From: Paucilactobacillus hokkaidonensis JCM 18461
GTDB lineage: Bacteria > Bacillota > Bacilli > Lactobacillales > Lactobacillaceae
NCBI RefSeq assembly: GCF_000829395.1
Contig: NZ_AP014680.1
Span: forward strand, 62,001-126,000
Reading direction: 5' to 3'
DNA: 64,000 bases
Shown here: positions 27,147 through 35,335 of the stretch, in pieces
How positions within the stretch are numbered: position 1 is the first letter of the stretch
How the letters are laid out: each line of letters starts with the position of its first letter
Notes under the pieces: generated by a model
Told to the model about the DNA's origin: nothing
Database searches by the model: none
What the model saw: only the letters and a program-made list of their open reading frames with translations
Position numbers and translations under genes: made by a program

Positions 27147-28290
27147 AGAATTAAAGTTGGATTTGCCCAAACAAGTTACTGAAAAATTGCAGTTAGATGC
27201 TGGCGATCGAGTTTTATTAACTCTGAAAGATGATAGTGTTAATATTCAGCCAACAATTAAATTGAAGAGCAAAATTTCATTATGGTGGACGCTGTTACCA
27301 ACTATTGTGGCCAGTATTTGTTTTAATCTTTTTTTCTGGTGGCAAAAAGATAATCAGATCAAACTGAGCGGAACCACCTCAATTGCTACGGCCGTGATTT
27401 TTCTAGGACTGATCACCGGAACCATTTTATTTATCATATTTTTTATTAAAAACAGAAATACGGTTAATTCAACATTACGAAACGTATATTGGCGTAACTT
27501 TCCAACCATCGTGTTGTCGTTTACGTTAATTTTATTTTTTGCTTTATTAGGTATTTTTTGGATATTTGGTTTAATTTTTACCGGTGCGTCATTCGACCGT
27601 TTTACTGCTACCTTAATTTTTTTGGTATTCAATAGTGTGATTAACTACATGATGATTCTGGCGGCTCAAACGATTTCTTCAGTTATGTTAACAACACTCT
27701 TCACAATTGTGATCAGTAGTGGAGTAATAATCTCGATGGCGTCTAATAGTCAACAGCGTTGGTGGCAGCATAATTTAAGCTTTTTAGGTACTAACCTAGC
27801 TAGTAATAGCTGGCAATTTAATTTTACGTTAGTTTTCTCGGCACTGATTATGGTGGTTTTAATCGATTATTTATTTGTGGCGCTGCAAGCCAATTATCCA
27901 CGGTCACGCCAATTAACTACTTTAAGAGTTATTTTGACGCTAACTGCTATTGACCTTGGCGCAGTGGGGGCATTTCCAAACAATGCTAGTTTTCATGTGC
28001 TACACGATCAGTTATCTAAAGTATTGATCTATGCTATTATTTTATTGATTGTTGGTATTAAATGGTTGTTACCAGATGTGACCAAAGAGTTTCTCACCAC
28101 ATCGTATTTAATTGGCGCGACATTAATTTTAATTGATGTATTATTCCAATTTGTTGGTTACCTTTCGCTAACGGCATTTGAATTGATTGGGTTCATACTG
28201 GCGTTTGGATGGATTTTATTATTGTTTCAAGTTATTGCGCAGTTAACGTACGAGCAAACCCGCATTTTTCAGATTAAAATTAGTCGGTAG
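27139..28290 (+). CDS. AbrB-domain plus DUF998-type membrane protein
   Basis: A 383-residue protein: residues about 1-40 form a SpoVT/AbrB-like swapped-hairpin segment (LDLPKQVTEKLQLDAGDRVLL), followed by about ten membrane helices whose second half resembles DUF998 (SFLGTNLASNSWQFNFTL, LTLTAIDLGAVGAFPNNASF). This fusion occurs in lactobacilli; function unknown. The ATG at 27139 overlaps the end of the MazG-like gene and has GAGGA upstream; an in-frame start at 27115 is less likely. First of a run of three membrane-protein genes on this strand. Confidence 0.65.
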   Translation: MSEELKLDLPKQVTEKLQLDAGDRVLLTLKDDSVNIQPTIKLKSKISLWWTLLPTIVASICFNLFFWWQKDNQIKLSGTTSIATAVIFLGLITGTILFIIFFIKNRNTVNSTLRNVYWRNFPTIVLSFTLILFFALLGIFWIFGLIFTGASFDRFTATLIFLVFNSVINYMMILAAQTISSVMLTTLFTIVISSGVIISMASNSQQRWWQHNLSFLGTNLASNSWQFNFTLVFSALIMVVLIDYLFVALQANYPRSRQLTTLRVILTLTAIDLGAVGAFPNNASFHVLHDQLSKVLIYAIILLIVGIKWLLPDVTKEFLTTSYLIGATLILIDVLFQFVGYLSLTAFELIGFILAFGWILLLFQVIAQLTYEQTRIFQIKISR

Positions 28291-28353
28291 TAATTTTTAT
28301 TTATGGTGCTAATAGTGCTAAAATTTACGGATACCTAAGGAAGTGAAGATAAT

Positions 28354-29010
28354 TTGGCTAAAATGAAAGATTTTAAACAACGGATGGAATTTTTAGTATT
28401 TTCAATTTTACTAAATGCCGCTGGAAATGCATTAACGATTTCAACTAATTTAGGAAGTGCCGTTTGGACAGGGTCATCTGTTAATTTGGCCAATTGGATT
28501 CATATTTCTTTAGGAACAACTTTATTTATTTATGGAATTGTGATTACGTTAGTTAATCAAATTATCATTGGTCATTTTGATCGACGGCGCTTCTTTTCTA
28601 ACTTACTTTATACGTTGCCGTTTAGCTATTTAGTTTCGTTTATGACTATTTTTTGGAACTGGGTTGGGGTGCCACATTGTGGATTAGTGGCCCGCGTAAT
28701 TCTAGATACAATTGGGATTATGACCATTGCGGCCGCGGTTTCAATTTATCAACGCTCAAATATTTTAATGCATCCCAATGACGATTTATCATATATATTA
28801 CGATTTAAATTTTTGAAGGGTTCTGCAATTTTAGGTCAGTGGACAAGTTATCTTCCACCAATTATCATCACCATTCTTTCAGTTTGGGCAACTGGCCAAT
28901 TAAAAGCCATTGGCTATGGAACCATCGTTGCGCTGGTGGCACAAGGGGCAATGATGAGCTGGTCAGATAAACATGTTTTTCCACAATTAAAGCATCATGT
29001 AGATTTGTAA
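28354..29010 (+). CDS. YczE/YitT-like membrane protein
   Basis: A 218-residue protein with five to six membrane helices. The N-terminal pattern (LLNAAGNALTISTNLGSAVW, TTLFIYGIVITLVNQIIIG) matches the YczE/COG2364 group of predicted membrane proteins. No catalytic residue is evident. The start is TTG at 28354 after AAGGAAGTGAAG. Twenty to forty bases separate it from its neighbours, so an operon with the DUF1275 gene is likely. Confidence 0.65.
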   Translation: MAKMKDFKQRMEFLVFSILLNAAGNALTISTNLGSAVWTGSSVNLANWIHISLGTTLFIYGIVITLVNQIIIGHFDRRRFFSNLLYTLPFSYLVSFMTIFWNWVGVPHCGLVARVILDTIGIMTIAAAVSIYQRSNILMHPNDDLSYILRFKFLKGSAILGQWTSYLPPIIITILSVWATGQLKAIGYGTIVALVAQGAMMSWSDKHVFPQLKHHVDL

Positions 29011-29047
29011 AAATTAGTAGGTAACCGAATTGCGAGGAAAGCTCACT

Positions 29048-29743
29048 ATGATAAATTACGATAACCCTAAAATTTATCAACTACGTTCAATTGCCGTGGC
29101 ATTAACCTTTTGTGGCGGTTTTATTGATGCGTATACCTTTATTCAACGGGGTGGAGTTTTGGCAGCTGGTCAAACTGGAAATATTATCTTTTTGAGTGCG
29201 GATATTGCCAAATGGAATCTGCCTGGGGCACTGACTAAATTAGCTACGTTGGTTGCTTTTATTGCTGGTATCATGGTTGTTGAAATAATTAATTATTGGC
29301 CGCATCGATCACATTATTGGCGGCTAATGATTTTAATTGCTGAGCTGGCAACCTGTTTTATTGTTGGTTTGCTTCCAAAAACTGTTTCAAATATTTTTAT
29401 TGTTCCATTTTTATCATTTGTGATGGCAATGCAAACCACTGCGTTCAGTCAAATTGAAGGGCAGGCATATAATAATGTCTTCACGACGGGTAATTTGAAA
29501 AAGGCAGTTAGTGGAATCACAAGGTTTGTATTTGCCGGTGTGTCAGAACAACGGATTGTTGGTCTGACCTATATGCAGTTAGTTTTAGGCTTTGCTAGTG
29601 GTGCTATTACTTCAGCCATTTTGCAAAGAATATGGGCCGTGAAAACAATTTGGGTAGTCGTCGGAATACTGCTAATTGTAGGTAGCTACTATGGTCGCTT
29701 GTTATTTTTACGTAATCGTCTATGGAAAAAGAATCGTAAATAA
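29048..29743 (+). CDS. YoaK/DUF1275 family membrane protein
   Basis: A 231-residue protein with six predicted membrane helices and the DUF1275 signature: TFCGGFIDAYTFIQRGGVLA, AGQTGNIIFLSADI, and MAMQTTAFSQIEGQAYNNVFTTGNL (around 125-150). The family has no settled function. The ATG at 29048 follows GAGGAAAG; the in-frame TTG at 29030 overlaps that site. Confidence 0.8.
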   Translation: MINYDNPKIYQLRSIAVALTFCGGFIDAYTFIQRGGVLAAGQTGNIIFLSADIAKWNLPGALTKLATLVAFIAGIMVVEIINYWPHRSHYWRLMILIAELATCFIVGLLPKTVSNIFIVPFLSFVMAMQTTAFSQIEGQAYNNVFTTGNLKKAVSGITRFVFAGVSEQRIVGLTYMQLVLGFASGAITSAILQRIWAVKTIWVVVGILLIVGSYYGRLLFLRNRLWKKNRK

Positions 29744-29789
29744 TTGAAATTGGTACACTGCTGCAGACCAATATTTTGGAGGCTTATAC

Positions 29790-31649
29790 ATGGATATTGT
29801 ATTAATTGGTGCTGGACCTCGTGGATTGGTCGCAGCCGAAAGATTAATTGAACGCCAAAGAAAGAGTAATCAATTTGATCAACTTAATATTGTTTTGACT
29901 GATCCGTTTGGAATTGGTGGACGAGTTTGGCAAACTAATCAGCCACATGAGTTGATTATGAACACCAATCCAGATCAAATTACTTTATTTACTGATAGGA
30001 CAGATCAAATTAATGGGCCCATTATTCCAGGATTGAATCTTTTTGACTGGGCCCAAAGGGATGCGGCTGATTATCTTAAAGAACATGACTTTGACCAAAA
30101 AGATAAATTTTTGGCAGAAATAAATGAGTTAAAAAGTAATGGTTATGCCTCGCGAAGCTTGTTTGGGGTTTATTTAAAGTGGTTTTTTGAATACTTACAA
30201 ACTCGGATAACGCAGAAAACTAGCCTATCAGTGATTACAGAAGAAGTTATGGCAGTTAAGCCAATATCGCAAAGCAACGAATATTTGGTTGAAACCAGTA
30301 ATCATGAATTACATGCGGATGCTGTTATTATGGCGTTAGGGCACTGTGAAAATAAGCCCACGCCAGAACAAGTTAAGTTGAGAGACTTTGCTGGAAAAAA
30401 TAAAATCAATTATATTTATCCGACGCAACCACAAGAATATGATTTCAAAAATTTAACGGCTGGGCAAACACTGATTGTACGGGGCTTAGGGTTAAGTTTC
30501 TTTGATGCCGTAGCAATGCTGACAACCGGACGGGGTGGCCAATTTGAACCTGGTGCGGATGGATATTTAATTTATCGTCCATCTGGCAAGGAACCCAAAA
30601 TTGTTGCTGGTTCGCGTTTAGGGGTACCATTGAAAGCTAAAGGTAGAAATGAAAAGCGTAATGATGAACGAGCGCAAGCACATTTTTTTACTGCGAAATG
30701 GTTTCAAGAAACGCAGCAAAAAGGCAGTGTTGCAGGGGATGAATTTATCTCATTAGCACATCATGAAGTTGAATATGTATATTATGAACGATTGCTGCAA
30801 CAAAAATATCCACAAATTGATCGAGCCAGATTATTAAATAAATTTGTCACAGCAAAGGATCCCGATGAAGTTATTAAACATTCAAAGATTAATGCAAGTG
30901 ATCGTTTCAATTGGGAACGATTAATGAATCCCACTAAGTTTATTGACGATAGTGCTGATCCACAAGTGATGGCGCGGTATTTGCAAAATGATGTGGATGC
31001 AGCTCGTGAGGGGACGAAGACAGGACCTATGACGGCTGCGTTAGAGGTATTTCGAGATATTCGGGATGTCTTACGGCAAGTTATCAATTTGCAACTTTTA
31101 AGTCCGGATGATTATCGGGAAAATTTTTTAGGTCAATTTAGTTATGAAAATTCCCATTTAGCAGTTGGTCCACCAGAAATTAGGATTGAAGAATTAAGGG
31201 CATTAGTTTTGGCGGGAGTGGTTACCCTGTTGGCTCCGGAGATGACGGTTGATACTGATGATCAGACTGGTCAATTTGTGACTTGGTCGAAGCAACAGCC
31301 CCAAAAAAGGCATGAAGCTGATTATTTATTGGAAGCACGATTGCCTTCAATAAAGGTGGAACAGAGTCAAAATCCACTCATGCAAAATTTACTGACGACT
31401 GAATTAGCCCAACCGCATGAGCTGGAGTTATCAGATGGAACCCAGTTTAAGACTGGTGGTATAGATGTTGATATTAAGACCGAACAATTGCTAGTAAACA
31501 GTAAACCAAATAAATGGCTTTATGTTTGGGGGATTCCGACTGAGAGTAAGCAGTGGTTTACCACCGCTAGTCCACGGCCGTACATTAATGATGTTACATT
31601 TCGGTCTGGGGATGCAATCGTTGATCAAATATTCAAGTTGAATACTTAA
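29790..31649 (+). CDS. FAD/NAD(P)-binding protein (COG4529-like)
   Basis: A 619-residue flavoprotein of the FAD-NAD(P)-binding (NAD_binding_9) type. An N-terminal Rossmann motif VLIGAGPRGLVAAERL (residues 4-19) is followed by FGIGGRVWQTNQPHELIMNT, and a second dinucleotide region IVRGLGLSFFDAVAMLTTGRG lies around 228-248. It is longer than the core family owing to a helical middle part. Reaction unknown; homologues are described only as FAD-dependent oxidoreductase or hydroxyacyl-CoA dehydrogenase-like. GGAGG precedes the ATG. It is the last gene before a convergent small RNA (31656-31767). Confidence 0.75.
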   Translation: MDIVLIGAGPRGLVAAERLIERQRKSNQFDQLNIVLTDPFGIGGRVWQTNQPHELIMNTNPDQITLFTDRTDQINGPIIPGLNLFDWAQRDAADYLKEHDFDQKDKFLAEINELKSNGYASRSLFGVYLKWFFEYLQTRITQKTSLSVITEEVMAVKPISQSNEYLVETSNHELHADAVIMALGHCENKPTPEQVKLRDFAGKNKINYIYPTQPQEYDFKNLTAGQTLIVRGLGLSFFDAVAMLTTGRGGQFEPGADGYLIYRPSGKEPKIVAGSRLGVPLKAKGRNEKRNDERAQAHFFTAKWFQETQQKGSVAGDEFISLAHHEVEYVYYERLLQQKYPQIDRARLLNKFVTAKDPDEVIKHSKINASDRFNWERLMNPTKFIDDSADPQVMARYLQNDVDAAREGTKTGPMTAALEVFRDIRDVLRQVINLQLLSPDDYRENFLGQFSYENSHLAVGPPEIRIEELRALVLAGVVTLLAPEMTVDTDDQTGQFVTWSKQQPQKRHEADYLLEARLPSIKVEQSQNPLMQNLLTTELAQPHELELSDGTQFKTGGIDVDIKTEQLLVNSKPNKWLYVWGIPTESKQWFTTASPRPYINDVTFRSGDAIVDQIFKLNT

Positions 31650-31655
31650 GGACAC

Positions 31656-31767
31656 AAAAAAACAGCCACCTAAGTAGTCGGTAGTGGCTGTTAAAAACGC
31701 TCAGTATTAGAGCGTGGCGTGTAAACACGCAACGAACATCATCTGTTCGCTAAGATTTGGCACCTTC
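31656..31767 (-). ncRNA. Predicted small RNA transcribed toward the FAD protein gene
   Basis: The minus strand holds an extended -10 promoter (TGTTATACT, -10 at 31774-31779), then three simple hairpins (cgaaca/tgttcg, gcgtgt/acacgc, cgctc/gagcg followed by five T) and a final terminator (aacagccac / gtggctgtt, 31661-31692, followed by seven T). The product would be about 110 nt with no start codon behind a ribosome binding site. It matches no RNA class that I recognise. It also serves as the 3' boundary of the convergent gene. Confidence 0.5.
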
Positions 31768-31773
31768 GAGAGA

Positions 31774-31782
31774 TAGTATAAC
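31774..31782 (-). promoter_or_regulatory. Extended -10 promoter of the small RNA
   Basis: Minus-strand TGTTATACT. The -35 region is not recognisable, as is common with TGn-extended promoters. Confidence 0.45.
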
Positions 31783-31809
31783 ACATTATTTCACTATGGA
31801 GGCCGCAAT

Positions 31810-31872
31810 ATGTTAAATAATCGTTTATTTCATTGGTTGATTATGCGGATCGAGAATCCTTTTTCGGTATGA
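31810..31872 (+). CDS. Possible 20-residue peptide ahead of an MFS gene
   Basis: ATG at 31810 to TGA, preceded by a perfect GGAGG at 31798-31802 with a 7-base spacer. The peptide is mixed hydrophobic/basic (begins MLNNRLFHWLIMRIE). It ends 55 bases before the MFS start. It could be a leader peptide or a small protein; there is no hairpin or terminator between it and the MFS gene to support attenuation. Confidence 0.35.
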   Translation: MLNNRLFHWLIMRIENPFSV

Positions 31873-31927
31873 GTTTAGTAATTTAATTTTATTTTGCTAA
31901 GCTTTTGTATGGAGGAAAGGATTAAAA

Positions 31928-33115
31928 TTGGATTCAAAAAAAGATTTATCTGGAAAAACTGTGTTGTTAATGGCAATTGCAACGGGAATTATCGTTGCTA
32001 ATTTAAATTATATTCAACCAATTGAGGGACTAATTGCAACTAGTTTTCGGGTCTCAAAAGCTGCTGTTGGTGTAGTTGCGATGCTAACTCAATTAGGATA
32101 TGCCTTTGGATTGTTGTTCATTGTTCCACTGGGAGACATTTTCAACCGGTATCACTTAATTCAAATTATGCTGGGATTATCAATTTTATCGCTCATCGTG
32201 GCGTTTTGGTCACCTTCGATTGTTATTTTTGGTATAGCATCTTTATTGGTGGGTATTACCTCGGTTGCCCCGCAGATTATTATTCCTTATGCAGCTTATT
32301 TAGCGCCTAATTTACATCAAGGGAAGGTTTTAGGAAACGTGCTGAGTGGTTTGCTAACTGGGATTTTGTTATCACGATCGGTTAGTGGCCTGTTGGGCAG
32401 TGTGCTTAGTTGGCAATACGTGTATTTGATTGCCGCCATTGCTTGTACCATTTTGTTATTTGTTTTACATGCCTATTTACCACGTGATCCCCGGGAGCAA
32501 CAAAATATGCAATATGGAAAAGTATTGGCGTCTTTACCTAAATTACTAGCGCAAGAAAAACATTTACAAGGTGCTGCTATCAACGGCTTTTGCTTATTTG
32601 GTGTTTCTAATGTGTTATGGTCAACGCTGGCATTTTATTTAGCTGCTCAGTATCATTTGGGCAGCAATGTTGCTGGTTTACTAGGATTATTAGGGATTAC
32701 TGGTGTTTTATTTGCTTCAATCATCGGTCGACTAGTGGATGAATACTCACCAAGAATGACAATTGGATTGGGTATTGGTTTTTCTACTTTAGCATTTGTG
32801 ATTTTTGCTAGTTTAGGACACTTATTGGTTGGTTTGATTGTTGGAATTGTTCTATTAGATTTAGGAACACAGTTTGGTCAAGTTTCAAATCAAGCCATTG
32901 TTCAATCACTGAATTCACAAGCTAGTAGCAGAAATAATTCTTTATTTATGTTTAGTTATTTTTTAGGAGGTTCTCTGGGAACCTTTTTTGCGACTTTTGC
33001 TTGGAGTCATTTTGGCTGGACCGGAGTCTGTAGCGTCGCCGCTGTATTCTTGATTTTTGCACTTTTAGGTCATCTAATATTGAAGGAACCCAAAAAATTA
33101 CAGAAAACTAGTTAA
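31928..33115 (+). CDS. MFS transporter (12-TM, sugar/drug type)
   Basis: A 395-residue transporter with 12 predicted helices. It starts TTG behind GGAGGAAAGG. Motif A-like PLGDIFNRYHLIQIML follows helix 2, and the second half carries IGRLVDEYSPRMTIGLGIG. It resembles the YgaY/YwfA-type group of poorly characterised MFS proteins that share the N-terminal pattern ATGIIVANLNYIQPIEGLIA. Probably proton-driven efflux; substrate unknown. A parS-like site lies just after the stop. Confidence 0.8.
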   Translation: MDSKKDLSGKTVLLMAIATGIIVANLNYIQPIEGLIATSFRVSKAAVGVVAMLTQLGYAFGLLFIVPLGDIFNRYHLIQIMLGLSILSLIVAFWSPSIVIFGIASLLVGITSVAPQIIIPYAAYLAPNLHQGKVLGNVLSGLLTGILLSRSVSGLLGSVLSWQYVYLIAAIACTILLFVLHAYLPRDPREQQNMQYGKVLASLPKLLAQEKHLQGAAINGFCLFGVSNVLWSTLAFYLAAQYHLGSNVAGLLGLLGITGVLFASIIGRLVDEYSPRMTIGLGIGFSTLAFVIFASLGHLLVGLIVGIVLLDLGTQFGQVSNQAIVQSLNSQASSRNNSLFMFSYFLGGSLGTFFATFAWSHFGWTGVCSVAAVFLIFALLGHLILKEPKKLQKTS

Positions 33116-33128
33116 AAGTGCACTAAAT

Positions 33129-33144
33129 GGTTTCACGTGGAACA
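33129..33144. other. parS-like palindrome (weaker)
   Basis: GGTTTCACGTGGAACA, 14 of 16 to the parS consensus, immediately upstream of a GNAT gene. Confidence 0.35.
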
Positions 33145-33163
33145 TAATAATAGTGAGGTAATG

Positions 33164-33604
33164 ATGAAAGTAACTCAATTAAATGATATTAATGAGCAAC
33201 AATTAAACCAGATTATGCAAATTTGGTTAGCGGGAAATGAAGAGGCCCACAGTTTTGTACGGGCTAACTATTGGTCAGATGCTTTTACAGCAGTTAAACA
33301 ACAAATTGCATTGGCAGATATTTTTGTGGTGATGGATGCAGAAAAAATAATCGCCTTCGCAGGATTGGCTGATCATTATATTGCAGGATTGTTTGTTAAA
33401 CGGGCCTATCGAGATCAGGGGATTGGCGGAGCAGTTATTGATTATTTGCAACAAAATTATACCGAATTAGAATTAAATGTCTTTGAAAAAAATGAGGCTG
33501 CGTTTAGGTTTTATCAGGCACACCACTTCAAAATCGTTGAACAAAAACTGGACGAAGAAACAAGGGAAGTTGATTTTAAAATGAAATGGGTAAAACAAGC
33601 TTAA
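33164..33604 (+). CDS. GNAT-family N-acetyltransferase
   Basis: A 146-residue acetyltransferase. The acetyl-CoA loop is seen as YRDQGIGGAVIDYLQ (about 82-96), followed by LELNVFEKNEAAFRFYQAHHF, the usual GNAT C-terminal strand and helix. The substrate is undetermined. The ATG at 33164 sits five bases after GAGG; the adjacent ATG at 33161 is too close, and upstream in-frame starts lie within the parS-like palindrome. Confidence 0.8.
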   Translation: MKVTQLNDINEQQLNQIMQIWLAGNEEAHSFVRANYWSDAFTAVKQQIALADIFVVMDAEKIIAFAGLADHYIAGLFVKRAYRDQGIGGAVIDYLQQNYTELELNVFEKNEAAFRFYQAHHFKIVEQKLDEETREVDFKMKWVKQA

Positions 33605-33612
33605 ATTAAGGA

Positions 33613-33640
33613 TTGATTATGAAAATTAAAATGGTATGAT
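33613..33640 (+). promoter_or_regulatory. Promoter of the aminotransferase leader
   Basis: TTGATT (33613-33618), 16-base spacer, TATGAT (33635-33640) with a TGG extension. Transcription would begin near 33647, 24 bases before the leader peptide ATG. Confidence 0.6.
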
Positions 33641-33670
33641 AAAACCATACTTAATTCAAAGGAGTTTTTA

Positions 33671-33739
33671 ATGATGATATTAACCACACAAACTCAATTG
33701 AATAACTGCCGATATTACTTCCGGTTTTTCCATGTGTGA
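33671..33739 (+). CDS. Tyr/Phe-rich leader peptide of the aminotransferase
   Basis: A 22-codon frame behind AAAGGAG (33658-33664) ends in CRYYFRFFHV: two Tyr and three Phe codons in seven. The codons for Tyr-Tyr-Phe (tattacttccg, 33713-33723) are the exact 11-base complement of 33810-33820 downstream, and a terminator follows at 33826-33864. This is the arrangement of a classical ribosome-mediated attenuator sensing aromatic amino acid supply. Existence of the peptide is inferred from sequence only, but base pairing, codon content and location agree. Confidence 0.75.
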   Translation: MMILTTQTQLNNCRYYFRFFHV

Positions 33740-33866
33740 TTTGTGGGAGCCGAAAGCACTTTAGGCTGTAATAAGCCGGCTGCACAGATCACGTTAATGA
33801 CTGTGCGGGCGGAAGTAATACCAGGAAAACCCCTTGCAGGCATATCGTGACTGTGTGGGGTTTTTG
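33713..33866 (+). promoter_or_regulatory. Attenuator region with alternative pairings and terminator
   Basis: Pairing 1: 33713-33723 (Tyr/Phe codons) with 33810-33820, 11 bp. Pairing 2: hairpin cacag (33783-33787) with ctgtg (33801-33805). Pairing 3: cacagatcacg (33783-33793) with cgtgactgtg (33846-33855), one bulge, which would block the terminator's 3' side. Terminator: aaaacccc (33826-33833) with ggggtttt (33857-33864), followed by further T. Pairings 2 and 3 are exclusive, as are 3 and the terminator. How ribosome position selects among them is inferred, not resolved. Confidence 0.7.
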
Positions 33867-33904
33867 TTTTTTTATTTATATGGTTTGGATTTTTGTTTTG
33901 AAAC

Positions 33905-34015
33905 GTGTTAAGTCAACCAGGCTCCTAGAGCTAAGGTAATTAATCGTCATTCGCCAAGAGCGCGAACAACGCTTAATCATCTTAGCTTACGGAACCTGAC
34001 CGGTTGCCTTAACAC
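33905..34015 (+). repeat. Large imperfect palindrome upstream of the aminotransferase
   Basis: gtgttaag (33905-33912) pairs with cttaacac at 34008-34015, continuing inward through caacc/ggttg and aggctcc/ggaacct, then agctaag/cttagct, and an inner attaatcgtcattcgc/gcgaacaacgcttaat hairpin. The whole 111 bases can form one long arm ending 5 bases before the AGGAGGAGA ribosome binding region. It could be a second regulatory structure or a mobile palindromic element. Confidence 0.55.
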
Positions 34016-34035
34016 TCTATTTTAGGAGGAGAAGA

Positions 34036-35214
34036 ATGAGTCGATTAGTTGGTCACATGAAAAAAGAATTAGCTGCATTGGCACCATCTGATATTTTGAA
34101 GTTTAACCAGGAAATTGCTGATATTCCAGATATTGTGAAATTAACATTAGGTGAACCGGATTTTAATACACCTGAACACGTTAAAAAAGCGGCTATCAAG
34201 AGTATTGAAAATAATGAAAGCCACTACACCAATTCACGTGGAACCCAAGGGCTACGTGAAGCTGCCACGGGTTTTCTGAATCAAAAATATGGGTTAAATT
34301 ACGATCCAGATACTCAAATCTTGGTAACTACGGGAGCTACGGAGGCAATTTATTCAGCATTAACAGCAATCCTAAATCCTGGGGACACGGTCATTATTCC
34401 AACACCAATTTTCCCGCTGTATATTCCAATAGCAATGTTAAATGGGGCAAAACCAGTTTTTGTTGATACGTCTGACAACGGATTTGTGCTCTCACCAGAG
34501 AAATTGGCTGCTGCTATTGAAGCAAACAAGGATACCGTTAAAGCGATCATTCTTAATTTTCCAAACAATCCAACGGGGGTAACCTACAAACGGGCTGATC
34601 TCGAAAAATTAGCTGCAGTGATTTCACAACATGACATCTTCTGTCTTAGTGATGAAATTTATAGCGAACTAACTTATGATGGTCAGCATGTTTCGATGGG
34701 CACAATTTTACCTGAACAAACGCTGTTACTCAATGGTGTGTCTAAGTCCCACGCGATGACTGGCTGGCGCATTGGATTACTATGCGGCCCAGCAGATGTA
34801 ATTACTCAAATTGGTAAAGTACATCAATTTGCGATTACATCCGCTACTACTAATGCTCAAGCTGCAGCTGAGGAGGCATTTAAAAATGGTCCTGATGATG
34901 GAGCCAAAATGCGGGTAACTTATCAGAAACGGCGCGACTTACTACTAGCAGGATTGCAAAAAGCAGGATTCACGTGTGCTAATCCAAATGGTGCTTTTTA
35001 TCTCTTTGCCAAAATTCCAGCAGGATTAACTAACGATAGTTGGAAGTTCTGCTATGATCTCGCTAAAGAAGCAAAGGTGGCAGTCATTCCGGGAGCTTCA
35101 TTTGGACCTGGCGGCGAGGGCTATGTCCGGATCAGTTATGCTGCTAGTACAGAAGATTTAACGAAGGCAATTAAACGAATTCAAGCTTATGTGAGCGAGC
35201 GACTTACTAAATAA
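34036..35214 (+). CDS. PLP-dependent class I aminotransferase, probably aromatic
   Basis: A 392-residue fold-type I aminotransferase of the PatA/AraT group. Blocks: VKLTLGEPDFNTPEHV, ATEAIYSALTAILNPGD, ILNFPNNPTGVTY with the conserved Asn, DEIYSELTYDG with the PLP-binding Asp/Tyr, and NGVSKSHAMTGWRIG with the catalytic Lys in SKSHAM. Transfers amino groups between an amino acid and 2-oxoglutarate. The Tyr/Phe-rich leader peptide upstream suggests aromatic amino acids as its physiological link; AraT-type enzymes of lactobacilli also act on Met and Leu. GGAGGAGAAGA precedes the ATG. GdhA (21910) could supply its amino acceptor. A terminator follows. Confidence 0.9.
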   Translation: MSRLVGHMKKELAALAPSDILKFNQEIADIPDIVKLTLGEPDFNTPEHVKKAAIKSIENNESHYTNSRGTQGLREAATGFLNQKYGLNYDPDTQILVTTGATEAIYSALTAILNPGDTVIIPTPIFPLYIPIAMLNGAKPVFVDTSDNGFVLSPEKLAAAIEANKDTVKAIILNFPNNPTGVTYKRADLEKLAAVISQHDIFCLSDEIYSELTYDGQHVSMGTILPEQTLLLNGVSKSHAMTGWRIGLLCGPADVITQIGKVHQFAITSATTNAQAAAEEAFKNGPDDGAKMRVTYQKRRDLLLAGLQKAGFTCANPNGAFYLFAKIPAGLTNDSWKFCYDLAKEAKVAVIPGASFGPGGEGYVRISYAASTEDLTKAIKRIQAYVSERLTK

Positions 35215-35217
35215 ACA

Positions 35218-35255
35218 AAAAATTGTTGCAGAATATAAAATCTGCAACAATTTTT
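35218..35255 (+). terminator. Terminator of the aminotransferase gene
   Basis: A perfect 15-bp stem (aaaaattgttgcaga and its complement) with an 8-base loop and a T-run. Confidence 0.88.
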
Positions 35256-35335
35256 TTATTAAATAGTAGTGTGTCAAAGACTTTTGATAGCATTAATTCA
35301 CTAATTAAGGTAACTTGAAAGTGGAGGGATGTAGT

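Noticed and set aside
31656-31767. Small RNA as SRP RNA, 6S RNA or a T-box
   Set aside because: It lacks the conserved SRP tetraloop region, the long 6S bulged rod and the T-box sequence.
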